From Brevibacillus choshinensis (lineage in GTDB: Bacteria; Bacillota; Bacilli; Brevibacillales; Brevibacillaceae): a stretch of DNA of 64,000 nt. The notes beneath the pieces are model-generated. The model worked only from the letters and a program-made list of their open reading frames with translations. It did no database searches and was not told the DNA's origin. The number at the start of each line of letters is the position of its first letter. Positions within the stretch are counted from its first letter, which is position 1. Positions 41,419-49,954 of this stretch are shown in pieces. The translations under genes were made by a program, and so were the position numbers. Location: the NCBI RefSeq assembly GCF_016811915.1, contig NZ_CP069127.1, positions 1,518,001 to 1,582,000 on the forward strand, given 5' to 3'.

Positions 41419-42194
41419 GTGGCTGTGAGACTGCTTTTTTTCCGCTTGACCCGACTGCGATATTGGAAGTGGAGTCGCTTGATCGTCCGGAAGTAGGTTT
41501 TATCCTTGAGCTTGGCGAATAAACCGTGGGAAGGAAAGTCGTAATTGACCTCGATCAAGACGATTTCCCCGTGCTTGTTGACGGCAAAATCTACGCCGAT
41601 TTGGGCGGAGTGCCTATATTTGTTGAAATGAGAGCATACCTGATAGCTGAGACGAATGAGGCTTCGCTCGATCTTGCGAATTTCTGGAGGGCGAAGGGAA
41701 AGGGATTTTTCCAATGCATGCGGAACGGTGACAGCATAGCCTCCTCCCCGAGCCACATTGGTGATGATGCTGTCTGAGCCGGCGACTTTCGCCAGCATCC
41801 CGGCGTATTGCCACTTCCCGAGTCCGTTTCGCATCATCATCACCCGGATGTCGTAGGGGCGGCCATTCAGCTCTGCGAGATCGATTCCTTTCTGAATGAT
41901 ATATTTTTTCTCTGCACACTGTTTTTCGAGCTTCTGCTGCAATTCTCCGAGAGACGAGACATGTACGGGCTCCCCGCGTTCCTTGACGAACTGATAGCCG
42001 CCGCCTTCCTTTTGTACTCGGATGATCCCTTTTCCCATGTGGGTTCTCGTCGGTTTGATGTAGACCGTATCGTATTTGCCCAGGTACGTCTGGAGCAAGG
42101 CTGGCTGGTACAAAGAGGTAGGAGGCAAAAAGGGATGAATGTGCGGACTCTTGGCAAAGAACTTGTGGAGGCTCCATTTGCAGGATGAGATCAT
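41400..42194 (-). CDS. YheC/YheD-family ATP-grasp protein (spore coat associated)
   Basis: A 264-residue ATP-grasp-like protein. It has the family landmarks YIKPTRTHMGKGIIRVQKEG, YIIQKGIDLAELNGRPYDIRV, GIGVDFAVN-type strand (IGVDFAVNKHGEIVLIEVN) and the basic C-terminal tail (SRVKRKKS). The arginine, aspartate and asparagine of the ATP-grasp core are present. YheC and YheD are coat-associated proteins in Bacillus endospores, which supports a spore former. AGGTG lies 8 bases before the ATG at 42194. Confidence 0.88.
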   Translation of the reverse strand: MISSCKWSLHKFFAKSPHIHPFLPPTSLYQPALLQTYLGKYDTVYIKPTRTHMGKGIIRVQKEGGGYQFVKERGEPVHVSSLGELQQKLEKQCAEKKYIIQKGIDLAELNGRPYDIRVMMMRNGLGKWQYAGMLAKVAGSDSIITNVARGGGYAVTVPHALEKSLSLRPPEIRKIERSLIRLSYQVCSHFNKYRHSAQIGVDFAVNKHGEIVLIEVNYDFPSHGLFAKLKDKTYFRTIKRLHFQYRSRVKRKKSSLTATKKRRA

Positions 42195-42332
42195 ACACCA
42201 TGCACCTCGCTTGGAAATAGTCCATTCTCGCTATGATATACGGGAGCGGAAGGAGGAGTGAGCCGTTGTCACGATTCTTTTGCAAAGGTAAAATAAGGGA
42301 ATTGCTGCAGCGTGGAAAAGGAGGTGGTAACC

Positions 42333-43172
42333 GTGACGCGATTGTATCGGCCCTTGCAGCCGCCTGTCATCCAGCAGGGGCTATTGCATGATCATTATCA
42401 TTATCGGGAGTATGAGCCGAGCAAAGGGCTCGAGCCGTACGTGGCATGTTATTGGACAAGCGACTTCATGCCTACGGGACATGCCCAGCGGCATCGGATT
42501 ATTCCGGACGGCTGCATCGATATTATCGTGGATCGCAAGGCGGCCTCCTTTTCCAAAGGCGCGTTTATCTCGGAATTGATGACGAGCTACGAGGTTCTCG
42601 ATCTGTCACGGCCCCAGTCGCTGTTTGGAATACGCTTCTTTGCGGAGACCGCCTATCTTTTTCTGCAAAACCCGGTATCTGCGTTTGTGGGAAGTCCTCC
42701 ACTGCTCGCTGATTTGTGGGGGAGCCAAGCGGAATTGCTGGTAGAAGAGATGATGGAGGCGAGTGGAATCCGGGAGATGATCGAGATAGTGGAAAGAGAG
42801 CTGCTCGGCTACCTGCTGCGCCGCTCTTCCCATTCGCAGGGTGTGCTGCAGATGAGTGTTGCCTATCTGTATGCTGCCCAGGGCAGTCTTTCCGTCCGGG
42901 CATTGGCCGAAACGATCTGTTACAGTGAACGCAATCTGCGCAGGCTGTTTCAGCATGAGCTGGGAGTCTCTCCAAAAGAGCTGTCGCAAGTCATCCGGTT
43001 TCAAGCGCTGCTCCACAGCCTTTATCATTCGCCGCCGGATCGCCTGACACAGCTCGCTCACGCGTACGGTTTTTTTGATCAGCCCCATTTTGTCAAAAAT
43101 TTCAAACGCTATTACGGACTATTGCCTTCTCAGGTTTTTGGGACCAAGCTGCCTGTTTCGGTCGAGTCGTAA
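42333..43172 (+). CDS. AraC-family transcriptional regulator with DUF6597-type N-terminal domain
   Basis: A 279-residue regulator. The N-terminal domain (residues about 1-150) contains CYWTSDFM, HRIIPDGCIDIIVDR and FGIRFFAETAYLFL, typical of a group of AraC-like regulators. The C-terminal AraC HTH pair spans residues about 175-275 (VRALAETICYSERNLRRLFQ; AYGFFDQPHFVKNFKRYYG). AAAGGAGGTGG lies 8 bases before the GTG at 42333. Its target is unknown; the next genes are on the same strand. Confidence 0.88.
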   Translation: MTRLYRPLQPPVIQQGLLHDHYHYREYEPSKGLEPYVACYWTSDFMPTGHAQRHRIIPDGCIDIIVDRKAASFSKGAFISELMTSYEVLDLSRPQSLFGIRFFAETAYLFLQNPVSAFVGSPPLLADLWGSQAELLVEEMMEASGIREMIEIVERELLGYLLRRSSHSQGVLQMSVAYLYAAQGSLSVRALAETICYSERNLRRLFQHELGVSPKELSQVIRFQALLHSLYHSPPDRLTQLAHAYGFFDQPHFVKNFKRYYGLLPSQVFGTKLPVSVES

Positions 43173-43269
43173 GCTTGTCCGTTTTTTACAATTCTGCACC
43201 TCATGCGCCGGCTATACTGGTGTCGGACATAGGCGGGTGACAACCATTTCGATGAAAGGAGAAGGTGGC

Positions 43270-43632
43270 ATGGATAGGGAAACACTGGATGCCTATTGCC
43301 GCAAGCAACTTGGCTGCACCTATGATTATCAGGTCGACTGGGAATGCGATCGCTACCATGTAGGCGGAAAAATGTTTGCAATGATCGGCGGGGATGCAAA
43401 AGGAAAAGACATTCTTACCGTGAAATGCGATCCTGCTCGCGCGGACGAATTGCGTGAGATTTACGAAGGCATCGTTCCGGGATATCACATGAACAAGACG
43501 CATTGGAATTCCATTTACTTCGACGCCGATATTCCGGATGGTCTATGGGAGCGCCTCATCGTACATTCGCACGAGCTCGTGCTTGAAAAGCTGCCGAAAA
43601 AAGTGCAGGCGCAGCTGCAAATACTCGAATAG
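43270..43632 (+). CDS. MmcQ/YjbR-family protein
   Basis: A 120-residue CyaY-like-fold protein. Family motifs are the N-terminal YCRKQLGCTYDYQVDWECD, KMFAMIGGD, LTVKCDPARADEL and MNKTHWNSIYFDADIPD. The function is unknown, though some members bind DNA. AAAGGAGAAGG precedes the ATG at 43270. It is followed by a VOC-family gene after 16 bases, so the two are probably one transcript. Confidence 0.88.
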   Translation: MDRETLDAYCRKQLGCTYDYQVDWECDRYHVGGKMFAMIGGDAKGKDILTVKCDPARADELREIYEGIVPGYHMNKTHWNSIYFDADIPDGLWERLIVHSHELVLEKLPKKVQAQLQILE

Positions 43633-43648
43633 GAACAGGAGTGGTCAC

Positions 43649-44026
43649 ATGGGAATCAAGCTGGACATGGTGGGGATTGTCGTACGGGATATGAAGGCTT
43701 CGCTGGATTTTTATCGCGCACTGGGCCTGGACATACCGGAGAGTGCGAATGCGGAAATGCATGTGGAAGTCGCAAAGGGTGGCGTGCGATTGGCATTTGA
43801 CACCGTGGAGGTCGCTACGGGCGTGTACGGCAGCTGGGATGAGCCGACCGGGCATCGCATTGAGCTGGCGTTTTTATGTGACAGTGCGGATGCTTTGAAC
43901 GCCTTGTACGAAAAGCTGATGTCCCTAGGCTACGTCGGACACCGCGAGCCTTGGGACGCCTTCTGGGGGCAGCGATATGCCATCGTTGTCGATCCGGATG
44001 GAAACCTCATCAGCCTTTTTGCATGA
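43649..44026 (+). CDS. VOC-family (glyoxalase/bleomycin resistance-like) protein
   Basis: A 125-residue protein with one vicinal-oxygen-chelate domain: MVGIVVRDMKASLDFYRALGLD at the N-terminus and YAIVVDPDGNLISLF at the C-terminus. The protein probably dimerises to make a metal site. ACAGGAGTGG precedes the ATG at 43649. The substrate is unknown. A strong terminator follows. Confidence 0.87.
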   Translation: MGIKLDMVGIVVRDMKASLDFYRALGLDIPESANAEMHVEVAKGGVRLAFDTVEVATGVYGSWDEPTGHRIELAFLCDSADALNALYEKLMSLGYVGHREPWDAFWGQRYAIVVDPDGNLISLFA

Positions 44027-44046
44027 GAGGCAGGTACGAAGGAAGG

Positions 44047-44086
44047 AAAAAGGTCATCCAGTCCAAGCGCTGGGTGACCTTTTTTA
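44047..44086 (+). terminator. Terminator after the VOC gene
   Basis: AAAAGGTCATCCAG and CTGGGTGACCTTTT form a stem with one G-T pair and an 8-nt loop, followed by T residues to 44086. Confidence 0.88.
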
Positions 44087-44140
44087 TACACGAGACCTCG
44101 AACAATAGTGAGAAGGCGAGACTTGTACCCTTTGGGTGAA

Positions 44141-44168
44141 AAGGCTTGGCGTAGCCAAGTTTTCTAAT
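44141..44168 (+). repeat. Intergenic hairpin repeat, family 1, copy 2 (half unit)
   Basis: The copy reads AAGG then CTTGGCGTAGCCAAG and TTTTCTAAT. Only the right half of the unit seen at 12709 and 49901 is present. It ends on the first base of the hxlR stop codon. Confidence 0.7.
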
Positions 44169-44536
44169 CAGTTTTTTTGATTTAAAATGCTATCCTCAAG
44201 CATGTCTGCTGTATCCCCGTGCACGCGAATGATGTGGCGCTCTCCCCAGGCACAAAGAGTGTCAAGTATCCCTCTCAGGCTCGAGCCGTATTCGCTCAGC
44301 TCATACACGACCTTCGGCGGAACCTGATTGTAGACGATCCGGTTGATGATGCCGTCGTCCTCCAATTCTCGCAGCTGCTGGGTCAGCATTTTTTGGGTAA
44401 TGCCCGGCATGAGACGCTTGAGCTCGCTGGTTCGTTTTTCTCCATGTGTGAGATGACAGAGAATGACGCACTTCCACTTGCCTCCGATGACTTCCAGGGT
44501 GGCTTCTACTGAGATGTTGTATTTCTTTTTCTTCAT
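44168..44536 (-). CDS. HxlR-family transcriptional regulator
   Basis: A 122-residue winged helix regulator of the HxlR/YodB type. Motifs are SVEATLEVIGGKWKCVILCHL, RTSELKRLMPGITQKMLTQQL and RELEDDGIINRIVYNQVPPKVVY in separate stretches. Cys24 near the N-terminus (KWKCVIL) could be a redox sensor as in YodB or CatR, by inference. GGAGGTAGG lies before the ATG. It is divergent from an MFS exporter and an aldo-keto reductase that it probably controls. Confidence 0.9.
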   Translation of the reverse strand: MKKKKYNISVEATLEVIGGKWKCVILCHLTHGEKRTSELKRLMPGITQKMLTQQLRELEDDGIINRIVYNQVPPKVVYELSEYGSSLRGILDTLCAWGERHIIRVHGDTADMLEDSILNQKN

Positions 44537-44576
44537 GACGTTTCCTACCTCCAGACAGGCACTAAAAAGTTCCTAT

Positions 44577-44592
44577 GGTACTTCAAGGTACC
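44577..44592. promoter_or_regulatory. Candidate HxlR operator
   Basis: GGTAC-TTCAAG-GTACC is a perfect inverted repeat with 5-bp arms, extended outward by CTAT and TATAG. A second partial copy, GTGTACTTC, lies about 30 bp away. It is in the divergent hxlR/MFS region, 41 bases from the hxlR start. Confidence 0.5.
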
Positions 44593-44732
44593 TATAGCAC
44601 AAAAAAGTGTGTACTTCTCATTCGGTTTTCTATCACCCATAATAGCATTTGCCAGCTGGTATTCACCATACCCATTATTTATTCCGTTCGCGGTGAACGA
44701 ACGAGAGATAGAACAAACGAGGAGGAATAGTT

Positions 44733-45956
44733 GTGACGGAAGGAAGAAAGCGAAGCACATGGGCTCTGCTTGCCCTGGCGATTAGTGCTTTCGCCATCGG
44801 TACGACGGAATTTATCAGCGTCGGATTGCTGCCGTTGATTTCGCGAGACTTGCAAATCCCGGTCACGACTGCAGGTCTGACCGTTACGTTATATGCTTTG
44901 GGTGTAACGATTGGAGCGCCGGTGCTCACGTCGCTCACATCCAGTGTACCCCGGAAAACCTTGCTTTTCTGGATCATGATCTTCTTTATCGCAGGAAACA
45001 GCATCGCAGCCGGTGCGACATCCATCTCGATGCTGCTGCTCGGACGGGTCATTTCTGCATTCGCTCACGGTGTATTCATGTCGATCGGATCGACGATCGC
45101 GGCAGATCTCGTGACAGAGGATCGCCGGGCGAGCGCCATATCCCTGATGTTCACGGGGCTTACGGTCGCGACAGTCACCGGGGTGCCGCTGGGTACCTAC
45201 TTGGGACAGCAGCTCGGTTGGCGGACAGCCTTTGTCGCCATCGTGATCGTCGGAGTCATTGCCCTGATTGCCAATTTCATTCTGGTTCCGAGTAATTTGC
45301 GGAAAGGGGTCAAGACGACGTTTGGCGATCAGCTCAAGCTGGTCACGAATGCCCGCTTGCTGCTGCTATTTATGATCACCATGCTGGGGTATGGCGGGAC
45401 GTTTGTCGTATTCACGTACTTGTCCCCGCTCTTGACGGAAGTCACCGGCTTTTCTGCAAGCACGGTTGCGATTATCCTGCTCGTCTACGGGATCGCGATT
45501 GCCATTGGCAACATGATTGGCGGGAAGCTGGCGAATAAAAATCCGTTGGCTGCACTATTCGGCATGTTTGTCATTCAAACCATCATTCTGTTCATCATGT
45601 TTGCGACAGTTCCTTTTAAAGTCGCAGGACTGATCACGATCTTTTTCATGGGGATCATGGCGTTTATGAACGTTCCGGGTCTGCAAGTGTACGTCGTCAT
45701 CTTGGCAGAACGCTTTGTCCCCAGTGCCAAGGATGTGGCTTCGGCCATCAACATCGCTGCGTTTAATGCAGGGATCGCGATCGGCGCATACTTGGGCGGG
45801 GTCATTACCGACTCCATCGGGCTCATTCACACGACATGGGTCGGGGGAATCATGGTGGCGGGAGCGGTCGTTTTGACCGGCTGGAGCCGAGTATTAGAAA
45901 GCAAGAATGGAAAGTCTAGAGTAGGGAAAAACAATCAGGAGGTCGTATGTTCATGA
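44733..45956 (+). CDS. MFS transporter (DHA1 drug/sugar efflux type)
   Basis: A 407-residue exporter with 12 membrane helices. FAIGTTEFISVGLLPLISRDL in the first helix and loop, GAPVLTSLTS, LLGRVISAFAHGVFMSIGSTI and LTVATVTGVPLGTYLGQ are typical of the AraJ/YdhP-like DHA1 group. ACGAGGAGG lies before the GTG start. It overlaps the aldo-keto reductase gene by ATGA. Control by the divergent HxlR protein is likely. Confidence 0.9.
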   Translation: MTEGRKRSTWALLALAISAFAIGTTEFISVGLLPLISRDLQIPVTTAGLTVTLYALGVTIGAPVLTSLTSSVPRKTLLFWIMIFFIAGNSIAAGATSISMLLLGRVISAFAHGVFMSIGSTIAADLVTEDRRASAISLMFTGLTVATVTGVPLGTYLGQQLGWRTAFVAIVIVGVIALIANFILVPSNLRKGVKTTFGDQLKLVTNARLLLLFMITMLGYGGTFVVFTYLSPLLTEVTGFSASTVAIILLVYGIAIAIGNMIGGKLANKNPLAALFGMFVIQTIILFIMFATVPFKVAGLITIFFMGIMAFMNVPGLQVYVVILAERFVPSAKDVASAINIAAFNAGIAIGAYLGGVITDSIGLIHTTWVGGIMVAGAVVLTGWSRVLESKNGKSRVGKNNQEVVCS

Positions 45957-46795
45957 CAAAGCATCTGCAGGATACAACCACTCTCTATAATGGAGTCAAA
46001 ATGCCATGGTTAGGTCTCGGTGTGTTTAAAGTAGAAGAAGGCCCTGAGCTGGTCGAAGCTGTTCGCACAGCAATTCGCCATGGTTACCGCAGCATTGATA
46101 CCGCAGCCATCTACGGAAACGAGGAAGGTGTCGGCGAAGGGATTCGCCTCGGGATGAAGGATGCAGGAATCACGCGAGAGGATTTGTTCATCACCTCGAA
46201 GGTGTGGAATTCCGATCTCGGCTACGATTCCACACTGGCAGCCTACGAAACGAGCCTGAAAAAGCTGGGCTTGGATTATCTCGATCTCTACCTGATTCAC
46301 TGGCCGGTAGAAGGCAAATATAAAGAAGCATGGCGTGCATTGGAAACTATTTATAAAGAAGGAAGAGTAAAAGCCATTGGCGTCTCCAACTTCCACGTAC
46401 ACCACTTGCAGGATCTCATGAAGGATGCGGAAATCAAGCCGATGGTCGATCAAGTCGAATATCACCCACGCCTGGCTCAAAAAGAGCTCCGCGCATTTTG
46501 CCAGGAGAACGGCATTCAGATGGAAGCTTGGTCGCCATTGATGCAGGGTCAACTGCTCGACAATCCAGTACTCAAGGAAATAGCGGATCGCCATCAAAAA
46601 TCCGTTGCACAAGTCATCGTGCGCTGGGATTTGCAAAACGGCGTGGTCACCATTCCGAAGTCCACAAAAGAGCATCGCATCGTCGAAAACGCAGATGTCT
46701 TCAACTTCGAGCTGTCCTCTGAGGACATGGAGAAAATCGATGCCTTGCATGAAGGTGTCCGTGTAGGTCCGGACCCGGATAACTTTGATTTTTAA
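45953..46795 (+). CDS. Aldo/keto reductase
   Basis: A 280-residue NADPH-dependent reductase of the AKR5-like type. The catalytic tetrad is visible as Asp and Tyr in SIDTAAIYGNEEGVG, Lys in ITSKVWNSDLG, and His in LYLIHWP. Cofactor motifs IPKSTKEHRIVENADVF follow near the C-terminus. The ATG at 45953 overlaps the MFS stop (ATGA) and lies 10 bases after AGGAGG; an ATG at 45947 is an alternative. With the HxlR regulator and exporter it suggests defence against reactive carbonyls or quinones. Confidence 0.92.
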   Translation: MTKHLQDTTTLYNGVKMPWLGLGVFKVEEGPELVEAVRTAIRHGYRSIDTAAIYGNEEGVGEGIRLGMKDAGITREDLFITSKVWNSDLGYDSTLAAYETSLKKLGLDYLDLYLIHWPVEGKYKEAWRALETIYKEGRVKAIGVSNFHVHHLQDLMKDAEIKPMVDQVEYHPRLAQKELRAFCQENGIQMEAWSPLMQGQLLDNPVLKEIADRHQKSVAQVIVRWDLQNGVVTIPKSTKEHRIVENADVFNFELSSEDMEKIDALHEGVRVGPDPDNFDF

Positions 46796-46816
46796 TGAAG
46801 GAAAGAAATGAAAAGA

Positions 46817-46858
46817 GTGTCCCATGGGCTGAAGCAATTGCCTGTGGGGCATTTTTTT
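46817..46858 (+). terminator. Terminator after the aldo/keto reductase
   Basis: TGTCCCATGGGC and GCCTGTGGGGCA form a stem with a few wobble pairs around TGAAGCAATT, followed by seven T. Confidence 0.82.
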
Positions 46859-46964
46859 GTTTCTAGTTGTACTTATTAGCGGAGAGGGAAGAAGCGATGA
46901 AATTTTCTACTCCCACCCAAGGTCCAAATCAAAATCAAAAGAAATAAAGTTTACTACATTAAGA

Positions 46965-46993
46965 TTGACCGATGTAATTTTATTTCTTATAAT
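46965..46993 (+). promoter_or_regulatory. Promoter of the anmK-glcF operon
   Basis: TTGACC (46965-46970) and TATAAT (46988-46993) are separated by exactly 17 bases, giving a strong vegetative promoter 57 bases upstream of anmK. The 100 bases before it hold only a 16-codon frame. Confidence 0.75.
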
Positions 46994-47050
46994 GAAAACG
47001 GAAACAAGCGAATATTATAACTATTTTTCATAGCGAACGGGGGTTGCATA

Positions 47051-48271
47051 GTGGATCAACCTGCGAGATTGCTAGATTATCGCTCGAAAAAAGAGCATTT
47101 GCTCATCGGTCTCATGTCCGGTACTTCCTTGGACGGTATCGATGCTGCACTGGTGGCGATCCGTACGAAGGAGAACGGCGAGATTGAGGACGTTGCGCTT
47201 CGGGAGTTTTATTACATGCCCTATTCAGATGAATTGCGCGAATGGGTCATGAGCCTCTGCAGTGTGGAAACAGCACGGGTGGATCGATTGACGGCTGTGC
47301 ACTACGGATTGTCGGAATGGTACGCGTACGCGGTTGGACAGCTGATGGAAAAAGCGGGCGTATCCGCAGCGGAAGTGGATGCGGTGTGCACACACGGACA
47401 AACGATTTGGCATATCGCGGGACGCACGCCGTTTCCTGGCCCTACCGGGATGACGGAAGTAAGGGCCTCCCTGCAAATCGGTGAGCTATCCACCTTGGCA
47501 GAGCGCACGGGGATTCCGGTCGTCGGCAATTTCCGGGCGCGAGATCTGGCGGCGGATGGTGAAGGGGCTCCCCTCGTTCCGTACGCTGATTTCATTTTGT
47601 TCCGTCACGCTACAAAAGGAAGGCTGCTGCAAAACATCGGCGGGATCGCCAACGTGACCGTTCTGCCGGCAGGCGCCAGCATCGAAGAAGTCGTCGCGTT
47701 TGATACAGGCCCGGGCAATATGATCATGGACCAAATTGTTCAGATTGTAACCGAGGGCAAGCTGCGATACGATGATGCAGGCCGATTAGCAGCTTCGGGC
47801 GTTGTGCACCAGCCTTTGCTCGATCGGCTGATGCAGGATCCGTACTATCAGATCAAGCCGCCAAAGAGCACGGGCCGTGAAGTATACGGACGAGCATTTG
47901 CGCAGGAGCTTTCGGCTGAGGGGGCAAAGCTTGGTCTCAGTGGAGCGGACCTGATTGCGACGGTGACAGCCTTGACTGCGAGCTCGATCGCTGCAGCCTA
48001 TCTGCAATTTGTAATACCTACAACCAAGGTGGAGGAAGTGATCGTCTCAGGGGGAGGCGCGCACAACCAGACACTGCTTCGCATGCTGCAAAGTCAATTG
48101 GGGACAGAAATGACCATCACGACCACACAGCAATTCGGTATGCCGGATGACGCGAAGGAAGCTGTCGCATTTGCCATTTTGGGTCATGAGACACTAATGG
48201 GACGACCATCGAATGTACCGTCAGTGACAGGTGCCAAGAGGGCTGTACCGTTAGGAAATATATGCTTTTAA
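47051..48271 (+). CDS. anmK: Anhydro-N-acetylmuramic acid kinase
   Basis: A 406-residue kinase that opens the 1,6-anhydro ring of anhydro-MurNAc and phosphorylates it to MurNAc 6-phosphate. Diagnostic motifs are LLIGLMSGTSLDGIDAALV (spaced as LMSGTSLDGID), VCTHGQTIWH, LQIGELSTLAERTG, QNIGGIANVTVLP, FDTGPGNMIMDQ and SGGGAHNQTL. The GTG start at 47051 is preceded by a GGGGG tract. It opens an operon that also contains murQ, the next enzyme in the pathway. Confidence 0.95.
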   Translation: MDQPARLLDYRSKKEHLLIGLMSGTSLDGIDAALVAIRTKENGEIEDVALREFYYMPYSDELREWVMSLCSVETARVDRLTAVHYGLSEWYAYAVGQLMEKAGVSAAEVDAVCTHGQTIWHIAGRTPFPGPTGMTEVRASLQIGELSTLAERTGIPVVGNFRARDLAADGEGAPLVPYADFILFRHATKGRLLQNIGGIANVTVLPAGASIEEVVAFDTGPGNMIMDQIVQIVTEGKLRYDDAGRLAASGVVHQPLLDRLMQDPYYQIKPPKSTGREVYGRAFAQELSAEGAKLGLSGADLIATVTALTASSIAAAYLQFVIPTTKVEEVIVSGGGAHNQTLLRMLQSQLGTEMTITTTQQFGMPDDAKEAVAFAILGHETLMGRPSNVPSVTGAKRAVPLGNICF

Positions 48272-48296
48272 ACTGAGAAACGTAGGGGGTACCATC

Positions 48297-49847
48297 GTGA
48301 AAAAACGAGTGTTGGCAGGCTTTTTCCTATCTTTATCCCTGATGCTTTCGGCTTGTTCTGGCGGCGGGGGAACAGCTGCGCCTGGTGAGCAAGCCAAGCC
48401 CCAAGAAGGGCAAGCTGCAGCAGCGAAAACAGAGCTGGTGGTTGCAGCGGAGCAGGAGCCGGTGGGCTATGACCCGCACAAGGTTCCGGCAGCGTCCAGT
48501 GTGCGCGTGTACGCTCTCATCTACGACAGCTTGACCAAGCTGGATGAGAACATGAACATTGTGCCGAACTTGGCTGAGAAATGGGAAGTCTCTCCTGACG
48601 GCAAGACTGTCACCATGTTCCTGCACAAAGGCGTGAAATTCCACAACGGCAAAGACATGACAGCAGACGACGTGAAATTCACGTTCGAACGCATCATGAA
48701 TCCGGACACGGGTTCCATCGCCAAATCGTACTTCTCCAGTGTCGAATCGATCGAAGTGAAAGATCCGACTACGATCGTGTTCAAGCTGAAAAATGCCGAT
48801 GCAGCGTTCATCGCAAACACAGCGAGCGCGTATGCTTCCATCGTACCGAGCGGATCGACTGATCTGACCAAAGAAGCCATCGGTACAGGGCCATTCAAAA
48901 TGGAAAAGGCTGAGCCTGGCCAGTATGTACTGCTGAAGAAAAATCCGGATTACTTCAATAAAGACCTCCCGAAAGTAGAAACGATCAAATTCCAGATCAT
49001 GAAGGACGAGGCTGAGCGTCTGGCAGCCATCCGCTCCGGAAAAATCGATATCAGCGTCGTTTCTGCAGATTCCGCGAAGCTTTTGGAAGGCAAGCCAGGG
49101 GTTCAAGTGAAAAACTATCAATCTCTGGAGTACAGCTATCTGGGCATCAACGTGAACAAGAAACCGTTTGACAATCCAAAAGTGCGTGAAGCGATCAGCT
49201 ATGCGGTAGACCGCAACCAGATCGTGCAAACGGTCTGGAAAGGCGAAGCTGCCCTGACCGGTCCAATCGCGCCAGCCCTCACCAACTGGGCTCTGGATAC
49301 CGCTTCCTATCCGACTTACAAGACAGATGTAGAAAAAGCGAAACAGCTGCTCGCGGAAGCAGGCTTCCCGAACGGCTTTGAAACACAAATCGAAACAGCG
49401 GCTACTTACCCGGACATGGTGGAAACCGCACAAGTGATCCAGCAACAGCTGAAAGCAATCGGTATCAACGCGAAGATCAACCAGCTGGAATGGGGTAACT
49501 ACATCGAAGTCTGGAAGTCCAAAGACATGAACCTGATGGTAGGACGCAATACATCCGGTGTGGATGCTGACCGTTCGATGCGCTTCTTCTTCTCGACGAC
49601 CGGTTCTGCCAACGTGTGGAACTACTCCAACCCTGCTTATGACGAACTGGTGGCAAAAGCATTGGCTACTGTCGATCAGGCTGAACGCAAAAAACTGTAC
49701 GAGCAAGCTCAAACCATGCTTGTAGCAGATGCACCGAACCTGTTCCTGGCTTCTCCAAAGAACTACTACGCTGTGCGTGACAACATCGATTTCACACCAA
49801 CCGCAGCGGGTGAAGTGTACTCTCTGATCAAGACTGCGATCAAGTAA
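48297..49847 (+). CDS. ABC transporter substrate-binding lipoprotein, peptide type (SBP family 5)
   Basis: A 516-residue extracellular lipoprotein with a lipobox at Cys20 (LMLSAC) and a glycine-rich linker. Family 5 motifs are NLAEKWEVSPDGKTVTMFLHKGVKFHNG in parts, ADDVKFTFERIM, YAVDRNQIV and the late YNPAYDELV-type stretch. The GTG start has TAGGGGG upstream. Placed between anmK and a dipeptide-type permease set, it probably binds muropeptides or anhydro-muropeptides, which is inference. Two hairpin repeats separate it from the permease genes. Confidence 0.92.
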   Translation: MKKRVLAGFFLSLSLMLSACSGGGGTAAPGEQAKPQEGQAAAAKTELVVAAEQEPVGYDPHKVPAASSVRVYALIYDSLTKLDENMNIVPNLAEKWEVSPDGKTVTMFLHKGVKFHNGKDMTADDVKFTFERIMNPDTGSIAKSYFSSVESIEVKDPTTIVFKLKNADAAFIANTASAYASIVPSGSTDLTKEAIGTGPFKMEKAEPGQYVLLKKNPDYFNKDLPKVETIKFQIMKDEAERLAAIRSGKIDISVVSADSAKLLEGKPGVQVKNYQSLEYSYLGINVNKKPFDNPKVREAISYAVDRNQIVQTVWKGEAALTGPIAPALTNWALDTASYPTYKTDVEKAKQLLAEAGFPNGFETQIETAATYPDMVETAQVIQQQLKAIGINAKINQLEWGNYIEVWKSKDMNLMVGRNTSGVDADRSMRFFFSTTGSANVWNYSNPAYDELVAKALATVDQAERKKLYEQAQTMLVADAPNLFLASPKNYYAVRDNIDFTPTAAGEVYSLIKTAIK

Positions 49848-49861
49848 TAGTTGGATGTGTA

Positions 49862-49900
49862 AAGGCTCCGCCTGGCCTCTGGCGGAGCCAAGTTTCTAAT
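49862..49900 (+). repeat. Intergenic hairpin repeat, family 1, copy 3
   Basis: AAGGCTCCGCC and GGCGGAGCC pair perfectly around TGGCCTCT and are followed by AAG-TTTCTAAT. It is directly joined to copy 4. Confidence 0.8.
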
Positions 49901-49940
49901 AAGGCTTCGCCAATGGCTTGGCGGAGCCAAGTTTTCTAAT
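49901..49940 (+). repeat. Intergenic hairpin repeat, family 1, copy 4
   Basis: AAGGCTTCGCCAA and CTTGGCGGAGCC pair around TGG and are followed by AAG-TTTTCTAAT. The pair of copies lies between the binding-protein gene and the permease gene, ending only a few bases before the permease ribosome binding site. Confidence 0.8.
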
Positions 49941-49954
49941 TTGGAGGGAACCTC

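Noticed and set aside
46897..46947. A 16-codon frame (MKFSTPTQGPNQNQKK) with an upstream GGAGAGGG
   Set aside because: It is very short and lies upstream of the mapped-like anmK promoter; no independent support was found.
48333..49712. Long open frame of 459 codons on the minus strand
   Set aside because: It is antisense to the peptide-binding lipoprotein gene, has no recognisable motif, and arises from codon bias of the plus-strand gene.
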